A stretch of 13,658 bases of DNA from DASPXY01 sp038227745 (GTDB lineage: Bacteria > Planctomycetota > Planctomycetia > Gemmatales > Gemmataceae), in the NCBI GenBank assembly GCA_038227745.1, contig JBBRPS010000199.1:1-13658 (forward strand), read 5' to 3'. Shown here one piece after another: positions 1-8,500 of the stretch. A model generated the notes under the pieces. It searched no databases and was not told the DNA's origin. It saw only the letters and a program-made list of their open reading frames with translations. The first letter of the stretch is position 1. Each line of letters begins with the position of its first letter. The position numbers and the translations under genes were made by a program.

Positions 1-277
1 AAAACCTGCACTGAATTCAGGAGAGCCGCGACAGCCCGTGTTGTCGCGCTTTCCGCATGAATTCTGCGGTTTCCGAAGAGTGACACCACACTGTCATCGC
101 TACCGACTTGGATGCAAGTTTTCGTGCCAGAAACACTAGCCCTCGGGGACAAGGTGGCGGGCGACGCGGTGCGGGTTGTTGAACAGCCTGCCAGGCACGT
201 TACGCCTGGGTCTTCCAGTTCGAGACGAGCAGCGGCATCCTGTCAAGCCGATGCCCACAAACTGACCCGTAAACCTG
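1..277. other. non-coding left flank downstream of the kinase gene
   Basis: I see no convincing coding region here on either strand: open frames are short, lack ribosome binding sites and resemble no known protein. The stretch lies downstream of the minus-strand kinase stop codon. It carries several short inverted repeats: four in the first 96 bases (described separately), one of 6 bp at 191-196/204-209 with a 7-base loop, and one of 6 bp at 234-239/250-255. None is followed by a clear T-run in the direction of the kinase transcript, so a kinase terminator is not established. I found no tRNA. Confidence 0.5.
11..96. repeat. cluster of four short palindromes/hairpins
   Basis: Four consecutive dyads are visible. 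The first is a perfect 10-base palindrome CTGAATTCAG at 11-20. The second is a 7-bp stem CGCGACA/TGTCGCG at 27-33/42-48, followed on the plus strand by CTTT. The third is a 5-bp stem CCGCA/TGCGG at 53-57/65-69, and the fourth is TGACA/TGTCA at 81-85/92-96. The second could be an intrinsic terminator of a plus-strand gene ending left of the window. The set could also be the structured end of a mobile element or repeat. Short dyads arise easily in GC-rich DNA, so function is uncertain. Confidence 0.35.
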
Positions 278-2017
278 CTACCCGTGGTGCCCGTTCCCCC
301 GCCGCTTCAGGTTCGCCAACAACTCCTCCAGACCCGCGCGGGAACGGAGAGGGTCGAGGGCTGAACTGGCAGCAAACTCGTCCACCGATCGGAAGCGGGC
401 AAGGACCACGTGCCATAAAAGATCCAGGGCCAGGGTTCCTCTGTCCTCCGCACGTTCTCTCTCACATAGAGCGACCTTCTTGATCCACCGCGCTTGCAGA
501 TTTGCCGCCGAGAGGTAGATGACAGCCGCCCCCATGGCCAGGAGGGCCACGAAGGTACTCGCCGTGAACCACCGACCCGGCATAATGAGCCTGGCGGTGA
601 CCGCGAGGCAGGTGGCGGCTGTCAGCATTGCCGCCGCACTGGCCAGCACAAGCAGGCGGTAGCGGACGAGCCACCGCCGGGTTCGGATTACGAGCGGCTC
701 CCGCCAGGCCGCCCCAGGTTCGCCCGCTAGCCAGTGTTCCACGTCTTCCGCCAGGGCGCGTGCCGAGCCGTAGCGGTCCTCGGGCTTCAAAGCCATGGCC
801 TTCAGGCAGACCGCTTCCAAACCTGCGGACACCTCCGGCTTCAGCGCACGCGGGGGTGGGAAATCGCCCCGCTGTACCCGCTGCAACATACCCCCGACGT
901 CCTCATCCGCGAACGGAGCCTCGCCGGTGAGGAGGTGGTAGAGAGTGGCGCCAAGGCTATACACATCACTGGCCGGTCCCAGCCGGTCGTGGTGGCCGGC
1001 TGCCTGCTCGGGGCTCATGTAGGCGGGAGTGCCCAGCGCCCGACCCATCTCCGTCGGCGCCGACCCGCTCGCCGACGAGGGCTGCAGGGGCCTCTCACTG
1101 CTGGCCGTGCCAGGCTCCGCGGCGCCGACCAGCTTGGCGAGGCCCCAATCCACGACGAGTGTTTCGCCGTACTGCCCGAGCATGACGTTGCCCGGCTTGA
1201 GGTCGCGGTGCAGCACGCCGCGGCTGTGCGCGTAGGCGACCGCGTTGCACACGTCGAGGAACCGCCCCAGCAGCTTGCGGAAGGCCAGCGCCCGCTCGCC
1301 TGGATCCTGGTTCGGCTTCTCCCCCTTGTGGAAGCGGGTGATCGCCGCCTGGAGGTTATCGCCGCGGATGAAGCGCATGGCGTAAAAGGGCCGGCCGTCG
1401 TCGTACTGCCCCAGGCCGTAGACCGGTACAATGCCCGGGTGCTCCAGACCGCCCGTAATCTCCGCCTCCAGGAGGAAGCGCGCCCGGCTCTCCGGGTGGT
1501 CCGCGTACTTGCCCTGGATCTCCTTCAGCGCCACCTCGCGGTGCAGTTCCTCGTCGTGGGCGACGTAGACCTGGCCAAGCCCCCCCTTGGCGTGTGGCTG
1601 CAGGATGCGGAAGCGCAACCCCGAGGAGGTCGGCGTGCCCACCGAGGAGAGCGCCCGGGAGGCATAGGGATCCTCTTCCTCCTTGCGGGCCGCGGAGACG
1701 TGCGCCAGACTGGCGTGCAGGTCATTGTCGGCGATCTGCTTGAGCTGGTCGCGCACCGACTCGATGGAACTGACGGCCTCCAGGCTCTTGGCGGGGTCGT
1801 CCTCGTGCTGCTTGAGGTGCTGCCGCACCAGGGCTTCGAGGAGCGCGTACCGCTCGGCGTCAAGGGCGCCCTGCGTGCGGAGGATGTCGCCGAGCGACTT
1901 CGCCTTGTCGAACAGCCACGCCTGCATCGCGGCGATGAGTGCCTCGCGGCTGATGAAGGCATTCTGAAACGCCAGGATCCCGAACAGCAAATTCCGGTCG
2001 CTCTCGGCATTCGGCAT
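278..2017 (-). CDS. membrane-anchored Ser/Thr protein kinase (planctomycete Hanks type, short C-terminus)
   Basis: 579 residues. The product is a eukaryotic-like Ser/Thr kinase that should phosphorylate proteins in the cytoplasm; the substrate is unknown. Residues 8-80 form the helical region commonly found in front of planctomycete kinases. The kinase domain spans about 137-430. It shows a glycine-rich loop variant (AKGGLGQV, 143-150), the ATP-binding lysine K165 in VALKEI, the catalytic loop HRDLKPGN with D272, the metal-binding D290 in DWG (DFG in most kinases), and GTPAYMSPE at 329-337. The key residues are present, so it should be active. Two hydrophobic segments (about 452-478 and 484-507) predict a membrane anchor. 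Many relatives carry long TPR or WD40 regions after the membrane segment; here only about 70 residues follow, ending in an ALDPLRSR motif (553-560) that resembles the last turn of those TPR tails. The ATG at 2017 is preceded by AGGAG at a 6-base spacing. The gene is divergent from the urease accessory operon. Confidence 0.93.
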   Translation of the reverse strand: MPNAESDRNLLFGILAFQNAFISREALIAAMQAWLFDKAKSLGDILRTQGALDAERYALLEALVRQHLKQHEDDPAKSLEAVSSIESVRDQLKQIADNDLHASLAHVSAARKEEEDPYASRALSSVGTPTSSGLRFRILQPHAKGGLGQVYVAHDEELHREVALKEIQGKYADHPESRARFLLEAEITGGLEHPGIVPVYGLGQYDDGRPFYAMRFIRGDNLQAAITRFHKGEKPNQDPGERALAFRKLLGRFLDVCNAVAYAHSRGVLHRDLKPGNVMLGQYGETLVVDWGLAKLVGAAEPGTASSERPLQPSSASGSAPTEMGRALGTPAYMSPEQAAGHHDRLGPASDVYSLGATLYHLLTGEAPFADEDVGGMLQRVQRGDFPPPRALKPEVSAGLEAVCLKAMALKPEDRYGSARALAEDVEHWLAGEPGAAWREPLVIRTRRWLVRYRLLVLASAAAMLTAATCLAVTARLIMPGRWFTASTFVALLAMGAAVIYLSAANLQARWIKKVALCERERAEDRGTLALDLLWHVVLARFRSVDEFAASSALDPLRSRAGLEELLANLKRRGNGHHG

Positions 2018-2111
2018 CGGGCGCTCCTGTCAGAACGTCAACTCGGTGCGGCAGGGTCGGCCTGGAGGGTCGGGGAGGTCGCCGGGCGCGGCTGTTCTTC
2101 GTCTCCGGCGA

Positions 2112-2120
2112 TGGTATATT
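2112..2120 (+). promoter_or_regulatory. candidate extended -10 promoter for the ureFGD operon
   Basis: TGG followed by TATATT fits an extended -10 element (TGn-TATAAT-like) and is an AT-rich island in GC-rich DNA. It lies in the 186-bp gap between the divergent kinase and membrane-protein genes. No good -35 is seen at 16-18 bp upstream. Transcription from here would give a leader of roughly 75 bases before the ATG at 2204. This is pattern recognition only; planctomycete promoter consensus is poorly defined. Confidence 0.35.
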
Positions 2121-2203
2121 CTCCCACATGCGGGGTGCAAGGGGCCGACGGGCGGTGGCCCGTTGCGGCCGCGGCACCGGGTACGAAGCGGAGGCTGCCG
2201 ACC

Positions 2204-2467
2204 ATGCTGCGGTCGATCTTCGGGGCTGTGGTCGGGTTCATCGTGGGGGCCATGTTCGGGGCGGGTGTTTCCCTGCTCATTCACCTCGGGCAGACGGAGG
2301 CGATGGGCCCGGATCCTGTGCCCTTGAGGATTTACTCCCTCCTGTCGCAAGGCCTGGTGGGCGGGGGGTTCGGGGCCATCACCGGTGCGATCATTGGAGC
2401 GACGGGGGCGGTTCTCCGAGCTTTGAAGGCACTCTCCCATGAACCTCCGCCTCCTCCAGCTCGGTGA
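2204..2467 (+). CDS. small two-helix membrane protein upstream of ureF
   Basis: 87 residues, not recognised as a named family. Two hydrophobic helices are predicted at about 4-27 and 47-71. Both are rich in glycine and small residues (GAMFGAG, GGGFGAITGAIIGATG), as in glycine-zipper membrane proteins. The C-terminus is short and proline-rich (PPPPPAR). The ATG is preceded by GGAGG about 9 bases upstream. Codons are GC-rich at the third position, like the neighbours, which supports real coding. The last 29 bases overlap the start of ureF in another frame, so translation of ureF may be coupled to it. The same frame stays open far upstream, antisense to the kinase gene, but that part looks like a shadow. 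A link to urease, nickel or urea handling is suggested only by position; it could be an unrelated membrane protein. Confidence 0.65.
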   Translation: MLRSIFGAVVGFIVGAMFGAGVSLLIHLGQTEAMGPDPVPLRIYSLLSQGLVGGGFGAITGAIIGATGAVLRALKALSHEPPPPPAR

Positions 2468-3125
2468 CTCCGCCCTGCCCATCGGCGGCTACTGCCACTC
2501 CTGGGGCCTCGAAGCGGCCATCGACCGCGGCCTCGTCCGCGATGCCGCCACCCTGGAACGCTGGACGCGCCTCTGGCTGCGGCACACCATCGCGCCCTTC
2601 GAGGCCATCGTCGTCGCCGCCGTCTGCCGCGCCGCTCAAGCCGGCGATTGGCCCCTCGTCCTGTCCGCGAACCGGTTCGTCTGGGCAACGCTGGCCCCGC
2701 CGACGCTCCGCCAGGCCAGCCGCGACATGGGCGAACAACTCCTCGCTCTCGCCGAACCCTGGCCGTGGGCAGAGTCGGCCGTGCAGGCCCTGCGGCGATC
2801 GACCGACGACGACCCAGCGACCGCAGAATGGCACCACGCCATCGTCTTCGCTACACTGGCCGCAGCGGCCGGCGCCGCGCCGGAGGAGGCCCTGGCCGTC
2901 TACCTCCACCAGGCCGCCCTGGGCGTAATCGGCGCCGGCGTCCGCGCCGTCCCGATCGGCCACACCCACGGGCAGCAGATCCTCGCCCGCCTCCACGGCG
3001 AGCTGGAGGCGCTGGCCCACGACGCCGCCGGCCGCGCTTTGGAGACCGCCGGCAGCTTCTGCCCCGCTTACGAGGTCCTCTGCGATGCACAGCGAACCCT
3101 TTATACCCGACTTTTCCGATCCTGA
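2439..3125 (+). CDS. ureF: urease accessory protein UreF
   Basis: 228 residues, a normal length for UreF. UreF is an all-helical cytoplasmic protein that bridges UreD/UreH and the GTPase UreG in the complex that activates apo-urease, and it helps control nickel transfer. Family marks are the N-terminal [20 protein letters not shown] (residues 6-25), the [16 protein letters not shown] segment (167-182), and a C-terminal LYTRLFRS close to the end that other UreF proteins use to contact UreG. A purine-rich GAAGG precedes the ATG by about 9 bases. It overlaps the membrane-protein gene upstream by 29 bases and ureG downstream by 41, so the genes are surely co-transcribed. No ureE or ureABC lies immediately upstream. 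Confidence 0.96.
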   Translation: MNLRLLQLGDSALPIGGYCHSWGLEAAIDRGLVRDAATLERWTRLWLRHTIAPFEAIVVAAVCRAAQAGDWPLVLSANRFVWATLAPPTLRQASRDMGEQLLALAEPWPWAESAVQALRRSTDDDPATAEWHHAIVFATLAAAAGAAPEEALAVYLHQAALGVIGAGVRAVPIGHTHGQQILARLHGELEALAHDAAGRALETAGSFCPAYEVLCDAQRTLYTRLFRS

Positions 3126-3816
3126 GCGCCGCCCACGCATCCCGCGCATCGCCCACAACGACCACTCGCCCAAGGGGGCCGGCCCCTACTCCGGGCCGCG
3201 CCGCCGCGTCTTCACCCTCGGCGTCGGCGGGCCGGTCGGCTCGGGCAAGACGGCCCTGGTCGAGCGCCTGTGCCGCGAGTTCTGGCCCGCACTCGATCTG
3301 GCCGTCATCACCAACGACATCTACACCAGGGAGGACGCCGAGTTCCTCGCCCGCCGCGAGGTGCTGCCGCTCGACCGGATCGTCGGCGTCGAGACGGGCG
3401 GCTGCCCGCACAGCGCCATCCGCGAGGACGCCAGCGTCAACCTGGCGGCCATCAGCGACCTGGAGAAGCGTTTCCCACGCCTCGAAGTGGTGATCGTCGA
3501 GTCGGGCGGCGACAACCTGGCCGCGACCTTCTCGCCGGAGCTGGCCGACCGCACGATCTACGTCATCGACGTCGCCGAGGGCGACAAGATCCCCCGCAAG
3601 GGCGGCCCCGGCATCACGCGCAGCGACCTGCTCGTGATCAACAAGACCGACCTGGCCCCGCACGTCGGCGCCGACCTGGACGTGATGCGCCGCGACAGCA
3701 AGCGGATGCGCGGCGAGCGGCCGTTTTTGCTCATCAGCCTGCGGAACGGCGAGGGCGTGGCGGAAATGCTGCAATGGGTGCGTGGTCAACTCGAATCACG
3801 GCCGCGGACTTCGTGA
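3085..3816 (+). CDS. ureG: urease accessory GTPase UreG
   Basis: 243 residues, somewhat longer than typical bacterial UreG because of an N-terminal extension of about 40 residues with a few histidines (H2, H24, H27) but no true His-rich nickel store. UreG is a SIMIBI-class GTPase that binds nickel at its dimer interface and delivers it to urease through UreF and UreD, using GTP hydrolysis. Visible motifs are the Walker A GPVGSGKT (49-56), [11 protein letters not shown] (78-88), the nickel-binding C-P-H at 107-109 within [27 protein letters not shown] (138-155), [18 protein letters not shown] (165-182) and the guanine-specificity motif NKTD (186-189). All key residues are intact. The ATG sits inside the end of ureF, with GAGG about 9 bases upstream. 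Confidence 0.98.
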   Translation: MHSEPFIPDFSDPERRPRIPRIAHNDHSPKGAGPYSGPRRRVFTLGVGGPVGSGKTALVERLCREFWPALDLAVITNDIYTREDAEFLARREVLPLDRIVGVETGGCPHSAIREDASVNLAAISDLEKRFPRLEVVIVESGGDNLAATFSPELADRTIYVIDVAEGDKIPRKGGPGITRSDLLVINKTDLAPHVGADLDVMRRDSKRMRGERPFLLISLRNGEGVAEMLQWVRGQLESRPRTS

Positions 3817-4718
3817 CGCCCCCGGAGCTGGCCGCGTGGGGCCTGGCCGACGACGGCGCGGGCCGCATCGGCGGCGTGCGCGTGGAGCTGCTCGCCGCCG
3901 CGGACAGCACGCGCCTCGGCAAGGCGTACCAGCAGGTGCCGCTGCGGCTGCTGCCGCCGTTCGCTTTCGGTCCTTCGGAGCCTGCCCTCCTCTACCTCCT
4001 CAACCCGACCGCGGGCCTCCTCGATGGCGACGCGCAGCTCGTGCAACTCCACGCCGGGGCCGGGAGCCGGGCCGTCGTCACCGGCCAATCGGCGACGCGC
4101 ATTCACCCGGCCGTCCGCGGCTTCTGCACGCAGCGCTGGGCGGTGCGCGTCGAGGCGGGCGCGGTGCTGGTGATCCTGCCCGGGCCGGCCATTCCCTTCG
4201 CCGGCTGCCGTTTTTACCAGCGCGTCGAGATCGACGTGGCGGAGGGCGCGGGCCTGGTGTGGGGCGACGTGTGGCTGGCCGGCCGCTACGCGCGCGGAGC
4301 CGAGTCGGAGCGGTTCCAGTTCGAGGCGGTGGTGCAGGACCTGGCGGTGCGGCGGGCGGGACGGCTCGTGTACCGCGACCGCTTCTGCTGGCGCGGGCCG
4401 TGGGACGAGGAGACGGCGGCGTGGCACTTCGGCGGGGCGGCCGCCTGCGGCAGCCTGTTCGTGACCGGCGCCATCCCCGAGGGGGAGCCAGGGGCGGCGG
4501 CGGCGCGGGTCGCGTGGTTCCCGACGGCGTTCGGCGACACGTGCCTGCGCTGGCAGGGGACGTCGGAAGCCGTCACCGGGGCGGTGGTCCACGCCGCCCT
4601 CGGCGCCGCGGCCGGCCTGGCCGGCGGCACGCCGGAACGGCCCTGGCTGCTGGCGACGAACCACCTGGCCCCCAATCACTGGTTCTCTCACGCGCCGCCC
4701 AGCAGTGCGTCGAGGTGA
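3774..4718 (+). CDS. ureD: urease accessory protein UreD (UreH)
   Basis: 314 residues from the ATG at 3774. UreD docks on apo-urease and, with UreF and UreG, forms the path through which nickel reaches the active site. Family segments are [11 protein letters not shown] (76-86), [10 protein letters not shown] (103-112), [13 protein letters not shown] (138-150) and [12 protein letters not shown] (164-175). Sequence conservation in UreD is generally low, and these segments are the conserved core. The start is uncertain: ATG 3774 overlaps ureG by 43 bases and has a weak GCGGA upstream, whereas the in-frame GTG at 3813 would give 301 residues and a classic 4-base GTGA overlap with the ureG stop codon. 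It ends 31 bases inside the convergent dipeptidase gene. Confidence 0.92.
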   Translation: MGAWSTRITAADFVTPPELAAWGLADDGAGRIGGVRVELLAAADSTRLGKAYQQVPLRLLPPFAFGPSEPALLYLLNPTAGLLDGDAQLVQLHAGAGSRAVVTGQSATRIHPAVRGFCTQRWAVRVEAGAVLVILPGPAIPFAGCRFYQRVEIDVAEGAGLVWGDVWLAGRYARGAESERFQFEAVVQDLAVRRAGRLVYRDRFCWRGPWDEETAAWHFGGAAACGSLFVTGAIPEGEPGAAAARVAWFPTAFGDTCLRWQGTSEAVTGAVVHAALGAAAGLAGGTPERPWLLATNHLAPNHWFSHAPPSSASR

Positions 4719-5407
4719 GCCCCCGCCGCGACGTCCTCGGGCGGCGCCCCCTTGCGGAAGATGCGGGCAGCGGCCCCGAGCAGCCGAACGCGCCCGCCCT
4801 CGACCCTCAGGACGCCGCCTTCCCACAGGCCGACCACCGGCGTGTCGTTCAGCTCGTGGAACTCGCGGATGCGGTCGTCGCGCGTCTCGCCGTAGTGCTC
4901 GTGGTAGGACTCTCCCGCCTTGACGTACGTCTGGCCGGTGAAGTAATGCGGGTTCACCTGGAACGGCACCAGCCCCAGCGCGTCGAGGCTCGGCGGCCAG
5001 GTGATCGGCATGTCGTTCGTCGTCTTCATCGTCGGACAGGCGACGTTGGTGCCGGCGCTGATGCCGAGGTACGGCACGCCGGCGCGGACGCGCTCGCGGA
5101 TCACGTCGAGCAGGTCGAGGCGGTAGAGTTCATTCAGGAGGCGGAACGTGTTGCCGCCGCCGATGTAGATTCCTTCGGCGCGGCGCACGGCCTCGCGCGG
5201 GTCGTCGTGGCGGTGAATGCCGTCGAGCGCGTAACCGGCGTGCAGGCCCTTCTCGGTCAGCTTGTGGACGTACTCGTCGTGGTCCCGCAGGGCGTAGGGC
5301 ACGAACAGGAGCCGTTCGACCGACCCGAAGAAGGAGCGCATCTGTTCGGCCAGGAAGCCGACCCGCTCCGGCGTCCGAAAGCCGCCGCTGCCGAGGAGCA
5401 CGCGCAT
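4688..5407 (-). CDS. pepE: dipeptidase E (alpha-aspartyl dipeptidase, peptidase family S51)
   Basis: 239 residues, close to the roughly 230 of Escherichia coli PepE. The family hydrolyses dipeptides with N-terminal aspartate in the cytoplasm, using a serine catalytic centre in a class-I glutamine-amidotransferase-like fold. Expected catalytic residues are visible: S117 in GISAGTNVACPT, D132 in TTNDMPIT and H154 in VNPHYF. A GGGNT loop stands at 83-87. The spacing matches PepE, so peptidase E is favoured over the related cyanophycinase or other S51 members. The ATG at 5407 is preceded by GGAGG at about 8 bases. The frame stays open upstream, antisense-like inside the next gene, but that part shows no homology and is excluded. 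It is transcribed towards ureD and overlaps its 3' end by 31 bases. Confidence 0.93.
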   Translation of the reverse strand: MRVLLGSGGFRTPERVGFLAEQMRSFFGSVERLLFVPYALRDHDEYVHKLTEKGLHAGYALDGIHRHDDPREAVRRAEGIYIGGGNTFRLLNELYRLDLLDVIRERVRAGVPYLGISAGTNVACPTMKTTNDMPITWPPSLDALGLVPFQVNPHYFTGQTYVKAGESYHEHYGETRDDRIREFHELNDTPVVGLWEGGVLRVEGGRVRLLGAAARIFRKGAPPEDVAAGAHLDALLGGA

Positions 5408-5523
5408 GGTCCCGCCCTCCGCTTCAAGGGTAGCAGTCCGCGTACCCGGGCATGGCCGCTTCCCTGATCGGCTGTTCCCGAGAAAAGCGTCGCAGTCACC
5501 ACCCCGAACCTGCACTAACCTTG
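5408..5523. other. intergenic gap between pepE and the sigma/WD40 gene
   Basis: 116 bases between two minus-strand genes. It must hold the pepE ribosome binding site (GGAGG in the first 15 bases, minus strand) and perhaps its promoter. I see no clear -10/-35 pair and no hairpin with a T-run for the upstream sigma/WD40 gene, so read-through into pepE is possible. Confidence 0.4.
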
Positions 5524-8500
5524 CTACAGTCTCGATTTCAACCGCCGCAACGCCGCCTCCGCCTCGTGCGTCAGCCGCGCTTCCGGCGCCCCCTCGCGAA
5601 CGAGCCGTTCCAACACCCCCCGCGCCGCCGCGGTGCCGACGTGCTCCAGCACCTCCACCGCCCGCACCTGCCGCAACGTCTCCGCCGGCCAGTTCGTCAA
5701 CTTCCCCAACAACACCTCCAGCCGCCGCTTGACCTCCAGCGGCAGGTCGGCGGTGAACGCCTTTTGCAGCGCCGGCGCGGCCACCTCGCCGAGTTTTTCC
5801 AACTCCTTCATGGCCTGACCGCGGACCTTGAACTGCTCGTTGCCCAAGTTGGCGAGCAACTCCGCGAGGCGCCGCGTTTCCGCCATGGGGGCCGGCTTCA
5901 CGCGCCCGCCCAGGAACGCCACCGCCCGCCCCGGTGAGGAGAGCATTTTCCCCATCGCCCGGTAGGCGCTCGCCGCGCCGACGCCGAGATCCTCCCAGCA
6001 CGCCTCCAGTTGCGCCGCGGTCAAGTCGGCCGCCTTGCCGGGCCGTTTCGTGAACCGGCGCACGTCCCATACCAACGCCGTGGTGTCCAGCCCGCCCGAG
6101 ACCAGCCGCGTGCCGTCCGGCGAGAAGGCGACCGTCAGCACCCAGCCGCGGTGCCCTTCCAGCCGGCCGATTTCCTGGCACGAAGGCAGGTCCCACAGGC
6201 GTACCGTGCCGTCCATGCTCGCCGCGGCGACGGTCCGACCGTCGGAGGAATACGCGACGTCGAAGACCGTTTTCGTGGGGCCGGTCAGCGTGCCGCGCTG
6301 CCCACCCGTGGCGGTCTCCCAGAGGAGGACCGTTTTTTCCACCAAGCCGGTGCAGGCCACGGTCCGGCCGTCGGGCGCCAGGGCCAACCCGTTGGGGCGC
6401 GACCCTTCCGCGAGGGCCCGGCGTTGCTTCCCCGTCACCAGATCCCAGACGCGCACGTGCTTCGTCTCGTTCTCGCCCGGCTCGCCGAACCGCGCCCCGA
6501 AGAACACGATGCCGCGGGAAATGAGCGCCTGTCCGTCCGGCGTGAAGGCCAGCCCGGCGACCGGCGTCAGGTGGCCGGGCAACTCACGCCGCAACTTGCC
6601 CGTGGCCCGGTCGTACAGGCGGATGTCGCCCACGTTGTACGACTTGCCCGACGTGCCCCGGCCGCCCACGGCGATCCAGTTGCCGTCCGGCGAGAACGCC
6701 AGACACATGCCCTTGTAGCGCTGCACTTCCTTGCCCGTCGCGACGTCGCAGACCACCATGACCTCGTCGCCGCGCGCCACGGCCACCAGCTTGCCGTCCG
6801 GCGACACGCCGACCTTGCCCAGCGTCTCCGCGTTTCGCGACGGGTGGACTTTTTCCTTGTTCGGGCCCACCTCCAGTTGGTGGATTGCCTTGCCCGTCCG
6901 CGCGTCCCACAACCGGGCCGTGCCGTCCCAGGCGCAGGTGATGATGGTATTGCCGTCCGGGGTGTAGGCGGCCGACATCAGGCGCTCCTGGTGCCCCGCC
7001 AGGGCGAGTTTCGGCTTGCCGGTGGACGGGTCCCACAGGTGGACGGGGGACGCGTCGCCCACGGAGGCCAGCGTCCGGCCGTCCGGGGAGAACGCCACCG
7101 AGTTGATGCGGTCCGGGTGCCAGCGCGTGTGCAGAATTTCCTTGCGCGCCGTCCAGTCCCAGAGGTGAACGCGCTGGTCGCTGCCGCCGATCGCCAGGAG
7201 CTTGCCGTCCGGCGAAAAGGCGGCGCGACTGCCGATGCCCTTGGCTCCGCCCAACGTGTCGAGTTTCTTGCCGGTCGCCGCGTCCCAGACGCGCGTTTCC
7301 TGGGGGCCGACCGACAGGAGGAACTTGCCGTCCTGGGAAAACACCACGCCCGCGACGGGGCCGACCTGCCCTTTGAGATCGTGCAGCAACCGGCCGGCCG
7401 TGTCCCAGACGTGCACCGTCTTGGCATCGCAAACCGCGGCCACGGCGTGCCCGTCCGGGGTGAACGCCACGGCGGCGGCGTTGGCCCCCTTGGCCACCAA
7501 GGTATGCAGCAATTTCTTCTCGGCGACATCCCACAACCGGACGGACTCGCTGTCCCCGGTAACGAGCAGGTTCCCCCTGGGCGCGAAAGCCAGTGCCTGC
7601 AGGTGGCCGGGGAACCTCTCCAGGCGTCCCGCCTCCTTGCCGGTCGCCGGGTCCCACAGGTAGAGCACCTTGTCCGCGCCCGCCCCGGCGAGGAGCTTGC
7701 CGTCCGACGAAAAAGCGATCCCCCCTCCCACGCCGCCTTTCGGGCCGAGGAGGACCCGCACTTCCTTGCCGGTCACGGGATCCCACAGGCGGATGCGCCT
7801 GTCCCAGCCGCCGGCCGCCAGCCATTGACCGTCCGGGGAGAAGGCCACGAGGGACGAACTCTCGCCGCGGAGGCGGCTCGAGCCCAGCCGTAACAGGGCA
7901 CCCGGCGGCAGCGGGTCGCCCAGGGCATCGACGCGCTTCATTTCCTTGTCCGCCGGGCGTGGCAAAACCCCTGCGTCTTGTTGTTCGGATCCCGACGGCT
8001 CGCCCGAAGGGGGATACGCCGCCACCCCGACGCCGGCCGCGACGACGCAGACCACGACAAATGCCAGGGCCGCGCGGAGTTTGTGCGTCGCGGCGGCGAG
8101 CAGGGATTCGGCGAGGGCCGCCGCCCGCTTGGTGGTTGCGGTGCCGGGGACTGCCCCCGCCAAGGCCGCGGCGGGAACCGCGTCCGCCAGCGCCGGGGCC
8201 GCCAGCGCCACCGCCAGCGTCAGCCCCCGCCGTGTAAGCCGCGCGTGCAAGATCTGCTTGCCCTGCTCCAGCCGGCGCCGCACGGTCCGCAGCGACGAGC
8301 CGAGCAACCGGGCCGCTTCTTCTTGCGTTCGCCCTTCCAGCCAGCACAGCACCGCCGGGCCGCGAAAGCGTTCCGGCAAGGCGGCCATCTCCTCGTCCAG
8401 CGCGACCAGCAGATCGCGGGCGGACAGCGCTTCGTAGGGGTCGGGGGCGGCGGGCTCGGCCGGAATCGTTTGTGGCCGGCGGGCGGCCTCGCAGCGAGCC

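Noticed and set aside
191..209. 6-bp inverted repeat as kinase terminator
   Set aside because: Short stem without a T-run on the minus strand, and similar dyads are common in this GC-rich stretch.
112..483. Plus-strand open frame of 123 codons at the left edge
   Set aside because: No ribosome site, low-complexity composition, no resemblance to known proteins, and it runs into the kinase gene on the opposite strand.
734..2203. Long plus-strand open frame antisense to the kinase
   Set aside because: It is the opposite strand of a clearly homologous kinase gene and shows no family similarity; only its last part from ATG 2204 has a ribosome site and hydrophobic helices.
3270..3773. Upstream extension of the ureD frame
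   Set aside because: Arg/Pro-rich shadow of ureG; UreD similarity begins only after 3774.
5408..6196. Upstream extension of the dipeptidase E frame
   Set aside because: It lies antisense-like or out of frame within the sigma/WD40 gene, is Gly/Arg-rich with no homology, and the ATG at 5407 has a good ribosome site and matches the PepE N-terminus.
5930..7860. Regular repeats that might suggest a CRISPR array
   Set aside because: The spacing of about 120-135 bases and the open reading frame show they encode WD40 blades; no identical repeats with unique spacers exist in the window.
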